A stretch of 64,000 nt of DNA. Source: CAKZNE01 sp002695025. Its GTDB lineage: Bacteria; Bacteroidota; Bacteroidia; Flavobacteriales; Schleiferiaceae. The stretch is from contig CAJWML010000003.1 of the NCBI GenBank assembly GCA_913043285.1, positions 124,001-188,000 on the forward strand, written 5' to 3'. The translations under genes and the position numbers were made by a program. The notes below the pieces were generated by a model that made no database searches, was not told the DNA's origin, and was given only the letters and a program-made list of their open reading frames with translations. This document shows, in pieces, positions 27,068-35,286 of this stretch (positions are counted from its first letter, which is position 1; each line of letters starts with the position of its first letter).

Positions 27068-27435
27068 GACCTAAGGCTGATTAGGTTGTCAATGCGCAAC
27101 CCCAGTTCTTCGGGATTAAATGGCTTAATGAGGTAATCATTGGCGCCCAGTTTAAGGCACTTGATACGTTCTGAACTGCTTTCCTCACCAGAGAGTACTA
27201 TTAAAGGAACATCGTTGAAAAAGCCGCTTTCACGCACCTTTTTGATGTATTCAAAGCCGTTGATCTCGGGCATATTCAGATCCGCTACCACAAGGTCCGG
27301 AATATTGCCGGAATACATCCATTCCAGCCCTTCCCTGCCGTTTTCAAGTGAAATAACTTCGTATTTATCCTTGAGGATCTGCTCCAGCAGTTTTCTCATG
27401 ATGGGTTCGTCATCTATAATCAGTACCTGTTTCAT
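27064..27435 (-). CDS. Single-domain response regulator (receiver only)
   Basis: A 123-residue CheY-like receiver with all key residues: D8/D9 (LIIDDEP), phospho-acceptor D52 (DLVVADLNMPE), S82 (VLSGEES) and K104 (DYLIKPF). No output domain follows. It may carry phosphate to or from the HPt protein encoded 6 nt upstream, or act by binding another protein, for example the sugar transferase whose gene it overlaps by 4 nt. No histidine kinase is encoded in this operon. Confidence 0.92.
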   Translation of the reverse strand: MKQVLIIDDEPIMRKLLEQILKDKYEVISLENGREGLEWMYSGNIPDLVVADLNMPEINGFEYIKKVRESGFFNDVPLIVLSGEESSSERIKCLKLGANDYLIKPFNPEELGLRIDNLISLRS

Positions 27436-27441
27436 GAGCCT

Positions 27442-27789
27442 TTAACCGTTTGTGCGGCTGCGTAACTGCTCAAAGGCTGTTCGCAACACGCTATCCACTT
27501 TTGAAATTTGTTCCGTCAGGGCTGCATCCTCCACCCCATTTTTACCTTTACTCTCAATTTCACGTATATCCGTGTAGATTGATTTTATCCCGAAAAGGTC
27601 GATATTGGGTTTTATTTTATGGGCAATAGCGCCCATGGTAGTCCAGTCCTTGCCACTGAAAGCTTTTTTCATTTCTTCCAGCTGTGAAGGGGTGTGCTCC
27701 AGGAAAGTATCAACCATACTGTTGACAAATTCCTCGCTTCCTCCTGCCAGTTCCTCTAATTGACTTAAATCGTAAATTTTGTCAGACAT
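27442..27789 (-). CDS. HPt phosphotransfer protein
   Basis: A 115-residue helical protein of the HPt family. The phosphorylatable histidine is His57 in AIAHKIKPNIDLFGI, which fits the AHxLKx4hG pattern. Helices before it (FVNSMVDTFLEHTPSQLEEMKKAF) and after it complete the four-helix bundle. HPt proteins pass phosphate between receivers in a multi-step relay. Encoded between the sigma-54 activator (17 nt gap) and the lone receiver (6 nt gap), both of which have intact Asp sites and are the likely partners. Confidence 0.9.
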   Translation of the reverse strand: MSDKIYDLSQLEELAGGSEEFVNSMVDTFLEHTPSQLEEMKKAFSGKDWTTMGAIAHKIKPNIDLFGIKSIYTDIREIESKGKNGVEDAALTEQISKVDSVLRTAFEQLRSRTNG

Positions 27790-27806
27790 TTCAATTCAAG
27801 TTTATC

Positions 27807-29153
27807 TTAAATAGTTAATTCATCGTTTTTTATCATCCGGTAAATGGTGCTTTTACCTATATCCAGCTTTTTGGCCACCTTCACTACGTTGCGATCATAT
27901 TTATCCAGGAAATGCTGGATAATACGGGCGGTATAGTCTTTAAGGGTAGTCTCTTCCGTGATCAGGTTATCCATACTGCTAGTGGAGTTGAAGTTGATGT
28001 TACGTTCTTCGATCTTACCATCATCCGCCATAACAGCAGCCAGCTCCATTACCGCTTTCAATTCCCTGACGTTACCGGGCCAGCGGTAATTCATCATTTT
28101 CTTCTGTGCTTCAGGCGTTATCTGGATCTTTCCCATTTTATTCTCACGGGCAAAATCATCCACAAAGTATTTGGCCAATAACACAATATCGTTTTCCCGC
28201 TCACGTAAAGGAGGAAGCTCTATCGGCAAACCCAGCAGGCGGTAGTATAGGTCTTCCCTGAAATTACCGGCTTTTACCTCTTCGGCCAGATTGCGGTGGG
28301 TAGCCACAATAATGCGGGCGTTGATCTTAATGGGTTGATTGCTTCCAATACGGGTTACTTCCTTTTCCTGTAATACCCTTAATAGTTTGGCCTGAAGCTG
28401 CAGGTCCATTTCGCCTATTTCATCCAAAAAGATGGTGCCTCCGTTAGCCTCCTCAAATTTTCCAATACGCTTGTTAATGGCACCGGTAAAGGCTCCCTTT
28501 TCATGACCAAATAGTTCGCTTTCCAGCAGATCGTGGGGGATAGCTGCGATGTTAACGGCCACCAACGACTTTTTATGGAATTTAGAGTTATAGTGTATAG
28601 CCTTAGCTACCAACTCTTTACCAGTTCCCGTTTCACCGGTTACTGATACCGTAATATTAGTTTGAGCCGCTTTTTCAATGAGCTTGAATACATTTTTTAT
28701 CGCTTGGCTATTCCCTTTAATATTGGAGAAGTCATACTTCTGGTTCACTTCTTCGCGGAGCTTATCCAGTTCATCACGAAGACGGGCATTTTCCCGCACA
28801 TGGTTGGAAGCATTCCACATCCGCTCCTTGGCATTTTCATCCTTTACGATATAATCATAGGCTCCCTCCTTCAGAAGGTTTACCGCTGTACTTACATCTT
28901 CTTGGCCGCTAACAATTATCACGGGAATTTCCGGGTGTGTTTCTTTAATTTTTCTGAGGATCTCAATCCCGGACATCTGAGGCAAAGAGTAATCCAAAAA
29001 AATCAGATTGGGTTTTTTGTAGAGATTGTCCAGGCATTCCTTACCGCCCCTAAAAACTTCCACTTCGTTGTCAGGATTGAGGGAGAGGTGGTGCTGAGCC
29101 ATTTTTGAGTACAGCTCATTATCATCTACCACAAAGATTTTTAGAATATCCAT
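27807..29153 (-). CDS. Sigma-54-dependent response regulator (NtrC family)
   Basis: A protein of about 448 residues with three domains. The receiver (1-120) has D10/D11, phospho-acceptor D54 and K104. The AAA+ domain (about 145-380) has Walker A GETGTGKE (173-180), the sigma-54-contacting loop GAFTGA (220-225), Walker B GGTIFLDEIGEM and the LYYRLLGLPIELPPLR segment. The C-terminal Fis-type helix-turn-helix has VVKVAKKLDIGKSTIYRMIK. It activates sigma-54 promoters when phosphorylated. The ATG at 29153 is chosen because the receiver begins there. It heads the relay/export operon; targets are unknown and no clear -24/-12 promoter was found nearby. Confidence 0.93.
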   Translation of the reverse strand: MDILKIFVVDDNELYSKMAQHHLSLNPDNEVEVFRGGKECLDNLYKKPNLIFLDYSLPQMSGIEILRKIKETHPEIPVIIVSGQEDVSTAVNLLKEGAYDYIVKDENAKERMWNASNHVRENARLRDELDKLREEVNQKYDFSNIKGNSQAIKNVFKLIEKAAQTNITVSVTGETGTGKELVAKAIHYNSKFHKKSLVAVNIAAIPHDLLESELFGHEKGAFTGAINKRIGKFEEANGGTIFLDEIGEMDLQLQAKLLRVLQEKEVTRIGSNQPIKINARIIVATHRNLAEEVKAGNFREDLYYRLLGLPIELPPLRERENDIVLLAKYFVDDFARENKMGKIQITPEAQKKMMNYRWPGNVRELKAVMELAAVMADDGKIEERNINFNSTSSMDNLITEETTLKDYTARIIQHFLDKYDRNVVKVAKKLDIGKSTIYRMIKNDELTI

Positions 29154-29160
29154 GGACTGA

Positions 29161-29220
29161 CTTTGGAATTTTAGTTCTCCCAAAGATGGCATCAAAATCT
29201 CAGAATTGGAATTTTTCCAA
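29161..29220. promoter_or_regulatory. Cluster of inverted repeats upstream of the sigma-54 activator gene
   Basis: Two palindromic elements lie in the 74-bp gap between the flippase stop and the activator start: CTTTGG (29161-29166) with CCAAAG (29180-29185), and the perfect TTGGAA-TTT-TTCCAA (29206-29220). Both share a TTGG/CCAA core. This suggests an operator for the activator gene; what binds is unknown. Confidence 0.4.
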
Positions 29221-29227
29221 AAATCAA

Positions 29228-30559
29228 TTAGTTGGAGTTGCCAACATACTTTTTAACAAGTCTTACAAACTCATAACCACCCTTTTGGACTACATTCCTA
29301 AGATGGATCGAGATGTGTTGGCGAAGGAATAAGAACCCAAAAAGGATACCCGTACCAAAGGTTATGATTGAAATAAAGGCTACCCAAACCAGTTTTTCCG
29401 AAAATTGGAGAACCAGGATATCTCCCACCACATTGGCCGTTAGCATAAGCACCACCTTATAGAAGTTAAGATCAGGGCGGTTGATAACGTCCAATGCTAT
29501 ACCCGTAAAACGGTCCAGTGGTGTAAGGGCGGTGTAAATGGCGAACATCCTTAACACATCTGCACTGCTCTGGTATTCTTCACCACCCAGGGCAATGACC
29601 AGTGGCTCGGCAAAAATGAATACCAGTATACTGATGGGCAGAAGTAATAAAGTGGAGAAGCCGGAATCTTTTTCCAGGTCGTGTTCAAACTCCTGCTTCC
29701 AGCCTACCGCATATTTTTTAGCGAGTTGGGGGAAGGCTATGGCTACGAAAGCCCTTAGAGGAATATCAAACAAGCCTATAAGGCGTTCCGCTACACTATA
29801 AACAGCATTAGCTCCAGGTCCTAAAATGGACATGATTATAAAGGTATCGGAACTACGAAGGAAGTTACTTCCCACCATGCTGGCCATGCTGAACTTCCCG
29901 AAATTGAGAAGGGATCGGTCCATATCGCGGTTACCCCGGTGGAAATAACGAAGCTTACTCCAGCCGGTAACCATAACCAGTAAAGCAGGCAACAGGTTGG
30001 ACAGTAAATAACAAATAAGTATAAAGTTAAGGCCGGGCTGCAGGTAAAACTGGTATACTACGCCCAGCAAAAAGGACCCTTGCAGGAAAAAGCGTATCCA
30101 TACAATGCGGTCAAAACGAACGTAGGCATTCAGTATCCACACTGCCATAGAGTGAGGTAAGCTCAGCAGGGCTATAGGCACAAACCACTGGAAGAGGTAG
30201 CGGTAACTTTCGTCCTGGGTGAAATAATAAATAATGTAAAAGGTAAGCGCTATAGCTGCCGAGCCAATGATCGTGATCAAAAGGCTTAGTTTCCACCCGG
30301 ACCCGATCACTACAGCCGCATCCTCTTCAGTATCACATTCATTGATCCTTTTGATCAGGGCGTTACTGATCAAACCTGCCCGGAGCATATCAAAAAGGGT
30401 ATACACCGTCATAAAGAATCCCCAGTATCCCAGTTCCGACATGGAAAACGAGCGTGCCAGCAAGCCAAACGTAATAAGCCCGAGTATCGCTGCTGTTCCG
30501 CTACTGATGAGCGACAACGATTTATTGGTTCTCAGAAGTTTCTTAAAACGGCCTATCAC
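29228..30559 (-). CDS. Wzx-like polysaccharide flippase
   Basis: A 443-residue polytopic protein of the oligosaccharide flippase/MATE-like superfamily, with about 12 hydrophobic segments from SLISSGTAAILGLITFGLLARSF onward. The central MASMVGSNFLRSSDTFIIMSILGPGANAVYSVAERLIG segment is typical of this family. It should turn lipid-linked repeat units across the inner membrane. The start codon is GTG at 30559. It is the first gene of the minus-strand block with the regulator, relay, transferase and export genes, and is divergent from the glycosyltransferase at 30622. Confidence 0.87.
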   Translation of the reverse strand: MIGRFKKLLRTNKSLSLISSGTAAILGLITFGLLARSFSMSELGYWGFFMTVYTLFDMLRAGLISNALIKRINECDTEEDAAVVIGSGWKLSLLITIIGSAAIALTFYIIYYFTQDESYRYLFQWFVPIALLSLPHSMAVWILNAYVRFDRIVWIRFFLQGSFLLGVVYQFYLQPGLNFILICYLLSNLLPALLVMVTGWSKLRYFHRGNRDMDRSLLNFGKFSMASMVGSNFLRSSDTFIIMSILGPGANAVYSVAERLIGLFDIPLRAFVAIAFPQLAKKYAVGWKQEFEHDLEKDSGFSTLLLLPISILVFIFAEPLVIALGGEEYQSSADVLRMFAIYTALTPLDRFTGIALDVINRPDLNFYKVVLMLTANVVGDILVLQFSEKLVWVAFISIITFGTGILFGFLFLRQHISIHLRNVVQKGGYEFVRLVKKYVGNSN

Positions 30560-30569
30560 CTTTTAATTC

Positions 30570-30577
30570 TATATTTG
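30570..30577 (+). promoter_or_regulatory. Bacteroidota -7 promoter box (TATATTTG)
   Basis: TATATTTG matches TAnnTTTG and lies 44 nt before the glycosyltransferase ATG at 30622. On the opposite strand, TACATTTA at a similar place, with TTTG 22 nt upstream of it, is a weaker promoter candidate for the flippase operon. Confidence 0.45.
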
Positions 30578-30621
30578 GATGGTAAATGTAAAGGATAAGC
30601 CTTAATCATCTTCAAAAGCCG

Positions 30622-31836
30622 ATGCTAATCGACAAACGGGACTTTATAATAGTTGGCCAGCAACCCTGGGATAACCCTATTGGGAGCAACTGTATAGACA
30701 TTGCGGAAGAAATATCCAGGAATAACCGGGTGCTGTATATTAACCCTCCGGTTGACCGTATTACCCTGCTACGCAAAAGGCCGGCAGAAAAATACATCAT
30801 TGATCGCAGGGAAGCTATTTTAAACGGTAAGCAAAAGAAGCTTGAAAAGGTAACGGACAACCTTTGGGTGTTCACCCCTACCCGGATCATTGAGTCTCTT
30901 AATATGTTGCCCGATGGCGGTTTTTACGATGGGCTCAACAAAAGGAATAACCGTATTTATGCCAGTGAGATACAGCAGGCGATACAGGAACTTTCACTTA
31001 AGGACTATATCCTTTTTAACGATGGTGACATGTTCCGAAGCTTTTACCTGAAGGATCTGCTGCAGCCTATGGTTTCCATTTACTATACCCGTGATTACTT
31101 TCTGGCGGTGGACTACTGGAAAAAACACGGCCTACGGCTGGAGCCGGCTCTCATGAAAAAAAGCGACCTGGTGGTTTCCAATTCCATTTATCTGAACAAC
31201 CTGGCCCGCCAATACAATCCCAATTCCCATTACATCGGACAAGGTTGTGATTTCAGCCTTTTTGATGTTGATGATACCGGGAATGTTCCGCAAGAGCTGG
31301 AACATATACCTCATCCTCGCATTGGCTACATTGGCGCGCTTCTGAACCTGCGGCTGGATATTGAATTACTGGAAGGTATTGCTAAGGCACGCCCGGAATG
31401 GCAACTGGTGCTTATAGGGCCGGAAGACGAGTACTTCAAAGCCTCTGATTTGCATACCATGGAAAACGTCCATTTTCTGGGTTCCAAACCCATGGAAAGC
31501 CTCTCTTCATACCTGAAAGGTTTTGACGTTGCCCTGAACCCACAAAAGTTCAACGAGGTAACCATTGGGAATTACCCCCGCAAAATAGATGAGTACCTGG
31601 CTATGGGCACCCCAACCGTGGCCACCGCCACGGAAACCATGGATGCTTTTAAGCAGCATGTATACCTGGGTCGCGGTCTGGATGATTACCTCAGGCTTAT
31701 AGATAAAGCATTACAGGAAGACAGTCCGCAACTACACCAACAGAGAAGGGAATTTGCACTGCAGCACACCTGGGAAAATAGTGTAAATGCTATGTATAAA
31801 GCTATTCTCAATACCGAGTCATACCATGGGAATTAA
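30622..31836 (+). CDS. Glycosyltransferase (TuaH-like, GT4/GT-B)
   Basis: A 404-residue GT-B glycosyltransferase. The N-terminus, IIVGQQPWDNPIGSNCIDIAEEISRNNRVLYINPPVDR, is typical of TuaH-like proteins of polysaccharide loci. The C-terminal donor half shows PRIGYIGALLNLRLDIELLE, WQLVLIGPEDEYF, and the KIDEYLAMGTPTVAT signature with the donor-binding Glu. The sugar is not predictable. It overlaps the acyltransferase gene by 11 nt, which makes the two a coupled pair. Confidence 0.87.
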   Translation: MLIDKRDFIIVGQQPWDNPIGSNCIDIAEEISRNNRVLYINPPVDRITLLRKRPAEKYIIDRREAILNGKQKKLEKVTDNLWVFTPTRIIESLNMLPDGGFYDGLNKRNNRIYASEIQQAIQELSLKDYILFNDGDMFRSFYLKDLLQPMVSIYYTRDYFLAVDYWKKHGLRLEPALMKKSDLVVSNSIYLNNLARQYNPNSHYIGQGCDFSLFDVDDTGNVPQELEHIPHPRIGYIGALLNLRLDIELLEGIAKARPEWQLVLIGPEDEYFKASDLHTMENVHFLGSKPMESLSSYLKGFDVALNPQKFNEVTIGNYPRKIDEYLAMGTPTVATATETMDAFKQHVYLGRGLDDYLRLIDKALQEDSPQLHQQRREFALQHTWENSVNAMYKAILNTESYHGN

Positions 31837-32440
31837 GGAAACCATAAAACGGAATGAGCGGCTGAAGAAATTTATTCATTACCTGCTTATCCCTAAAAAT
31901 CAGGCACGCCCGCGCCTATGGGTCCAATGGTTTGTAAACCCCTTTGTCCATAAAAAAGGTAAGGGCGCTACGGTGTGCCGTAGAACCCGCATGGATGTGC
32001 TACCCTTTAATGCCTTTTCTCTGGGTGACTACTCTACCGTAGAGGACTTTGCTACGGTAAACAACGGGGTAGGCGAAGTGCATATTGGCAATCACACGCG
32101 CATTGGCATAGGCAATGTGGTGATCGGCCCGGTTACCATCGGTAACCACGTGATACTGGCACAAAATATCGTAATGTCAGGACTTAATCACGTGTACGAG
32201 GATGTACACACACCTATTCATCTGCAGCCGGTTACCACCAAACAGATTACTATTGAGGACGATTGCTGGATCGGGGCCAATGCGGTGATCACGGCCGGAA
32301 CTACCATAGGGAAGCATTCTGTGGTAGCTGCAGGAGCAGTTGTCACCAAAGATATTCCTCCGTTTAGCATTGCTGTAGGCAACCCTGCCCGGGTGATCAA
32401 GCACTACAATTCCGAGACTCAAAGCTGGGAAAAAGTTTAG
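31826..32440 (+). CDS. Hexapeptide-repeat acyltransferase
   Basis: A 204-residue left-handed beta-helix acyltransferase, with hexapeptide repeats from about IGNHTRIGIGNVVIGPVTIGNHVILAQNIVMSG to CWIGANAVITAGTTIGKHSVVAAGAVVTKDIPPFSIAVGNPARVI. The likely catalytic His lies in the MSGLNHVYEDVHTPI loop, as in xenobiotic/maltose acetyltransferases. It probably acetylates a sugar of the polysaccharide. The ATG at 31826, inside the preceding gene, is chosen because the protein begins with the usual short helical lead-in there. Its stop overlaps that of the convergent glycosyltransferase by 4 nt. Confidence 0.88.
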   Translation: MGIKETIKRNERLKKFIHYLLIPKNQARPRLWVQWFVNPFVHKKGKGATVCRRTRMDVLPFNAFSLGDYSTVEDFATVNNGVGEVHIGNHTRIGIGNVVIGPVTIGNHVILAQNIVMSGLNHVYEDVHTPIHLQPVTTKQITIEDDCWIGANAVITAGTTIGKHSVVAAGAVVTKDIPPFSIAVGNPARVIKHYNSETQSWEKV

Positions 32441-33621
32441 TTTCGGGAAGTCACATTTTTCTCTGTAACCTCAAATTTGGAGGCGGTTGATTTCCGGATC
32501 CGCAGTATGGAGAATACCATAAACAGAATGGCTTTGGGAATATTCAGGAGTGCCTTCAATAGCTGTATATTGTAAAACCGGCCGGGTACGGCCAGCAGCA
32601 GAGCTGTAAAATAGGCTACCATTAGAACCAGCCACAGAGGGTGCACCGGGGTAAAAAGGCTCAACATTCCCATTAACCCCAATATCCCGATCAGCAGCAC
32701 CTTAGGCACCAGGAACATTTGGAAGGCTTTATCAAAATAATCGAAATTACCTTCGGTCACAAACTCCTTCACCCCATCTAAAAAGTAATTCCGGAAAAAG
32801 TAGATCTGCACCCCTACCCACCGGGTACGCTGTTTACTGAAATTCTGAGCGTTGGATACTTTCTCGTCATACACCAGGGCATCTTCCAGGTATTCAATGG
32901 TATGGCGATCTTTAAGTACTTTCAACTCCACCAGCTTGTCCTCACCCGCCACATCTTCTATATCCGCCATTACCGAGCGGAAATAGTTAAAATCAAAAGC
33001 CATGGCAGAACCTATGAGTGCAGAGCTAACTCCCCACACCCGGTGGCCTTTACGGAATATGCTGTTCCCAATCTCTTCATTGATGGCATCGAGCAGCGCA
33101 AAACTCGTATCCTGGTTCTTGGCGGTGCGGTGCCCTTGTATCACTTTATAGCCGGAAGAATAAGCAGCATTGATCTTTTCCAGGAAATCAGGAGCCATCA
33201 CGTTATCCGAGTCCAGGATCACGGCAATATCAGGCTGCTGAGGACTAAGCAGCGCCAGTGCCTTGTTTACACTTTTAGCTTTGGTGGAATTCTCAAACTT
33301 CACTTCCATCACCCTTACGTCCAGGGTTTGCAACTCAAGGATGGTTTCTTCCTTAAAGCTGTCCGCACAGATCACTACCTCGTAGAGTTCTTTGGGGTAG
33401 GTTTGTTTCAGGGACTGAACAGCCGTATCTATTATGATCCTGTCTTCTTTATAACCCGGTATGATCACGGCTATTTTATGCCGGACACCGGATGGCTTGA
33501 GTTTTGGACGGTAGCGAAAAAGACTGCCGACCGCAAAACACGCGAGGTAGAATACCTGTACTCCTATGATGATCAGAATGATAAGCTCAAGGAGTTCCAG
33601 AAGTTGATACAAGATATTCAT
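32437..33621 (-). CDS. Membrane GT2 glycosyltransferase (processive type)
   Basis: A 394-residue enzyme with one N-terminal TM (about 12-32) and about three C-terminal TMs (300-370). The GT-A core has the full processive set: VIIPGYKEDR, ICAD, the DxD motif VILDSDN, the base in YLEDALV, and QRTRW (Q/RxxRW). Such proteins, related to cellulose and hyaluronan synthases, make and extrude a polymer or add several sugars. It is transcribed alone, convergent with the acyltransferase gene, and 37 nt beyond the T9SS protein gene's stop. Confidence 0.88.
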   Translation of the reverse strand: MNILYQLLELLELIILIIIGVQVFYLACFAVGSLFRYRPKLKPSGVRHKIAVIIPGYKEDRIIIDTAVQSLKQTYPKELYEVVICADSFKEETILELQTLDVRVMEVKFENSTKAKSVNKALALLSPQQPDIAVILDSDNVMAPDFLEKINAAYSSGYKVIQGHRTAKNQDTSFALLDAINEEIGNSIFRKGHRVWGVSSALIGSAMAFDFNYFRSVMADIEDVAGEDKLVELKVLKDRHTIEYLEDALVYDEKVSNAQNFSKQRTRWVGVQIYFFRNYFLDGVKEFVTEGNFDYFDKAFQMFLVPKVLLIGILGLMGMLSLFTPVHPLWLVLMVAYFTALLLAVPGRFYNIQLLKALLNIPKAILFMVFSILRIRKSTASKFEVTEKNVTSRN

Positions 33622-33658
33622 AGGATCATTTCAGCACGGAAATATCCTGAAAATTTCT

Positions 33659-35275
33659 CTATTTCTGAATGATCAGCCTTGTGGGTTCAAATAAAGCCTG
33701 TGGAGTTTGCAGCTGTACTATATAAGCACCATTAGGAAGACCGTGCTCAACATGAGCAGTATTCTCCGAGAGGTTTACGGTTTTTTCCATCATCAGGGAA
33801 CCTCGCATATCGTACACCTGAAGGGTAGCCCGTTCGCCATCAACACCGGAAAGATCAAGATCAAAGAATCCCGCTGCCGGGTTGGGGCTTAGCCGTACCG
33901 GTGATTTCAAACTACCTTCTTCCAGGGAGAAACCCAACGGTAAAAGGGCTATTTCAACATGTGTTTCCAGGCCATTGGTCAGTACCACATCAACGGTATC
34001 CGTATAATAGCCAGGTTTGCTGACCACCACCGGGTAAATAGCGGCATCGGTTGTTCCGGTGCGGAACTCTCCGAAAATATTGGCCCGCAGGGTATCATTA
34101 ATATTCAGCATAACAAGATCAGCATTGGGTATAGGGTTTTGGGTAATCGAATCCTTTACCAGGCCCGTGAAATAACATCCTTTGGGATAGGTGCTGTTCA
34201 AGATAAAAAGTCCCTGTTCAATATCGGTAACCAGGATGTTACCGCTGGGCAAAAAAGGATAGGCTCCCCAGGCTCCGTTATAGCCGTTTCCAGTAAGTGG
34301 TGAAGTATCGTAATACGCAGTTTCAATGAGGATGTCAGGCATGGTAGCATCCACGATCTGTACACCGGAAGTATAATATGAGGTAACGAGAAAATCGCCC
34401 AATACATGCGTGTTGTGCGGAATTACATCTGTTCCGCCATAACTGATTCGGATGCGGTCACGTTCCGAGATATTGGCCGGATCAGACACATCATAAGCAG
34501 CTACGTAGGCTCCGGATATTTCATCAGTAGTATAAACCGTTTGATTGTCATCAGACACCCAGCAGTTGTGCGTAAATGCATTAGGAGTGATGATATCACC
34601 CAATATCTGTGGATTGCTTTTGTTGGATACGTCCACAACCACCAGCTTATCATCATTAATGGCTCCACCCCAGAGCGTATCACCCCGTACCATCCCATCG
34701 TGCAGGTAGTATGTATCAAAAGCCCCGATATAAGCAGGGTTTTCAGGATCCGGTTTAAGATCAAACATCAGGGCACCCCCATTACCGATATTACCGGCTC
34801 CAAAAACATAGAGAATACCATTTTCATCAATGTAAATATTGTGTGCCCTTTGCAGAAACGGGTTGCCGGGTAAGTCTGAGTTAGCGTGATAAAAACGATC
34901 GAATTTAGGGTTAGGCATATTTACGCTGTCCATATCCACGATCATTATTCCGTCCGGTGTCCCTGAAGAATATCCATCGTGTACCACATAAGCATAATGA
35001 CTCCAGGTCTTGATATCCCTCCAGGTAGAATATACTCCGGGGATAAAATGCAATTCAACCGGTGTAGCCGGGTTGGTAACGTCCACTATGGAGAATCCAC
35101 TCCGTGCTCCTACCAGGGCATACTCATTACCTCCTGCATCCGTATATCCCCATACATCGTTAAGTTGCACGGGATAGGACAAATGGCCCAACTTATTCAT
35201 GGCCAGACTATCTTGTGCTACGGATACTGTGCAGGCGGCTGAAAGCAACAAACCTGCTAGTACTAGTTTTTTCAT
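33659..35275 (-). CDS. Choice-of-anchor B family secreted protein with T9SS sorting domain
   Basis: A 538-residue secreted protein. The signal peptide (MKKLVLAGLLLSAACTVSVAQ) is followed by LVIVD-type beta-propeller repeats: GFSIVDVTNPATPVELHFI, DKLVVVDVSNKSNPQILGDI, VAAYDVSDPANISER and GVQIVDATMPDI. After about residue 385 comes a CarboxypepD-like module (FTGLVKDSITQNPIPNADLV), then the C-terminal T9SS type A domain (RLSPNPAAGFFDLDL...NGAYIVQLQTP). It should be exported across the outer membrane and fixed on the surface or released. It starts only 11 nt after parC stops, so it could share that transcript, an odd partner for a topoisomerase. Confidence 0.88.
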   Translation of the reverse strand: MKKLVLAGLLLSAACTVSVAQDSLAMNKLGHLSYPVQLNDVWGYTDAGGNEYALVGARSGFSIVDVTNPATPVELHFIPGVYSTWRDIKTWSHYAYVVHDGYSSGTPDGIMIVDMDSVNMPNPKFDRFYHANSDLPGNPFLQRAHNIYIDENGILYVFGAGNIGNGGALMFDLKPDPENPAYIGAFDTYYLHDGMVRGDTLWGGAINDDKLVVVDVSNKSNPQILGDIITPNAFTHNCWVSDDNQTVYTTDEISGAYVAAYDVSDPANISERDRIRISYGGTDVIPHNTHVLGDFLVTSYYTSGVQIVDATMPDILIETAYYDTSPLTGNGYNGAWGAYPFLPSGNILVTDIEQGLFILNSTYPKGCYFTGLVKDSITQNPIPNADLVMLNINDTLRANIFGEFRTGTTDAAIYPVVVSKPGYYTDTVDVVLTNGLETHVEIALLPLGFSLEEGSLKSPVRLSPNPAAGFFDLDLSGVDGERATLQVYDMRGSLMMEKTVNLSENTAHVEHGLPNGAYIVQLQTPQALFEPTRLIIQK

Positions 35276-35286
35276 TGTAAATGTTG

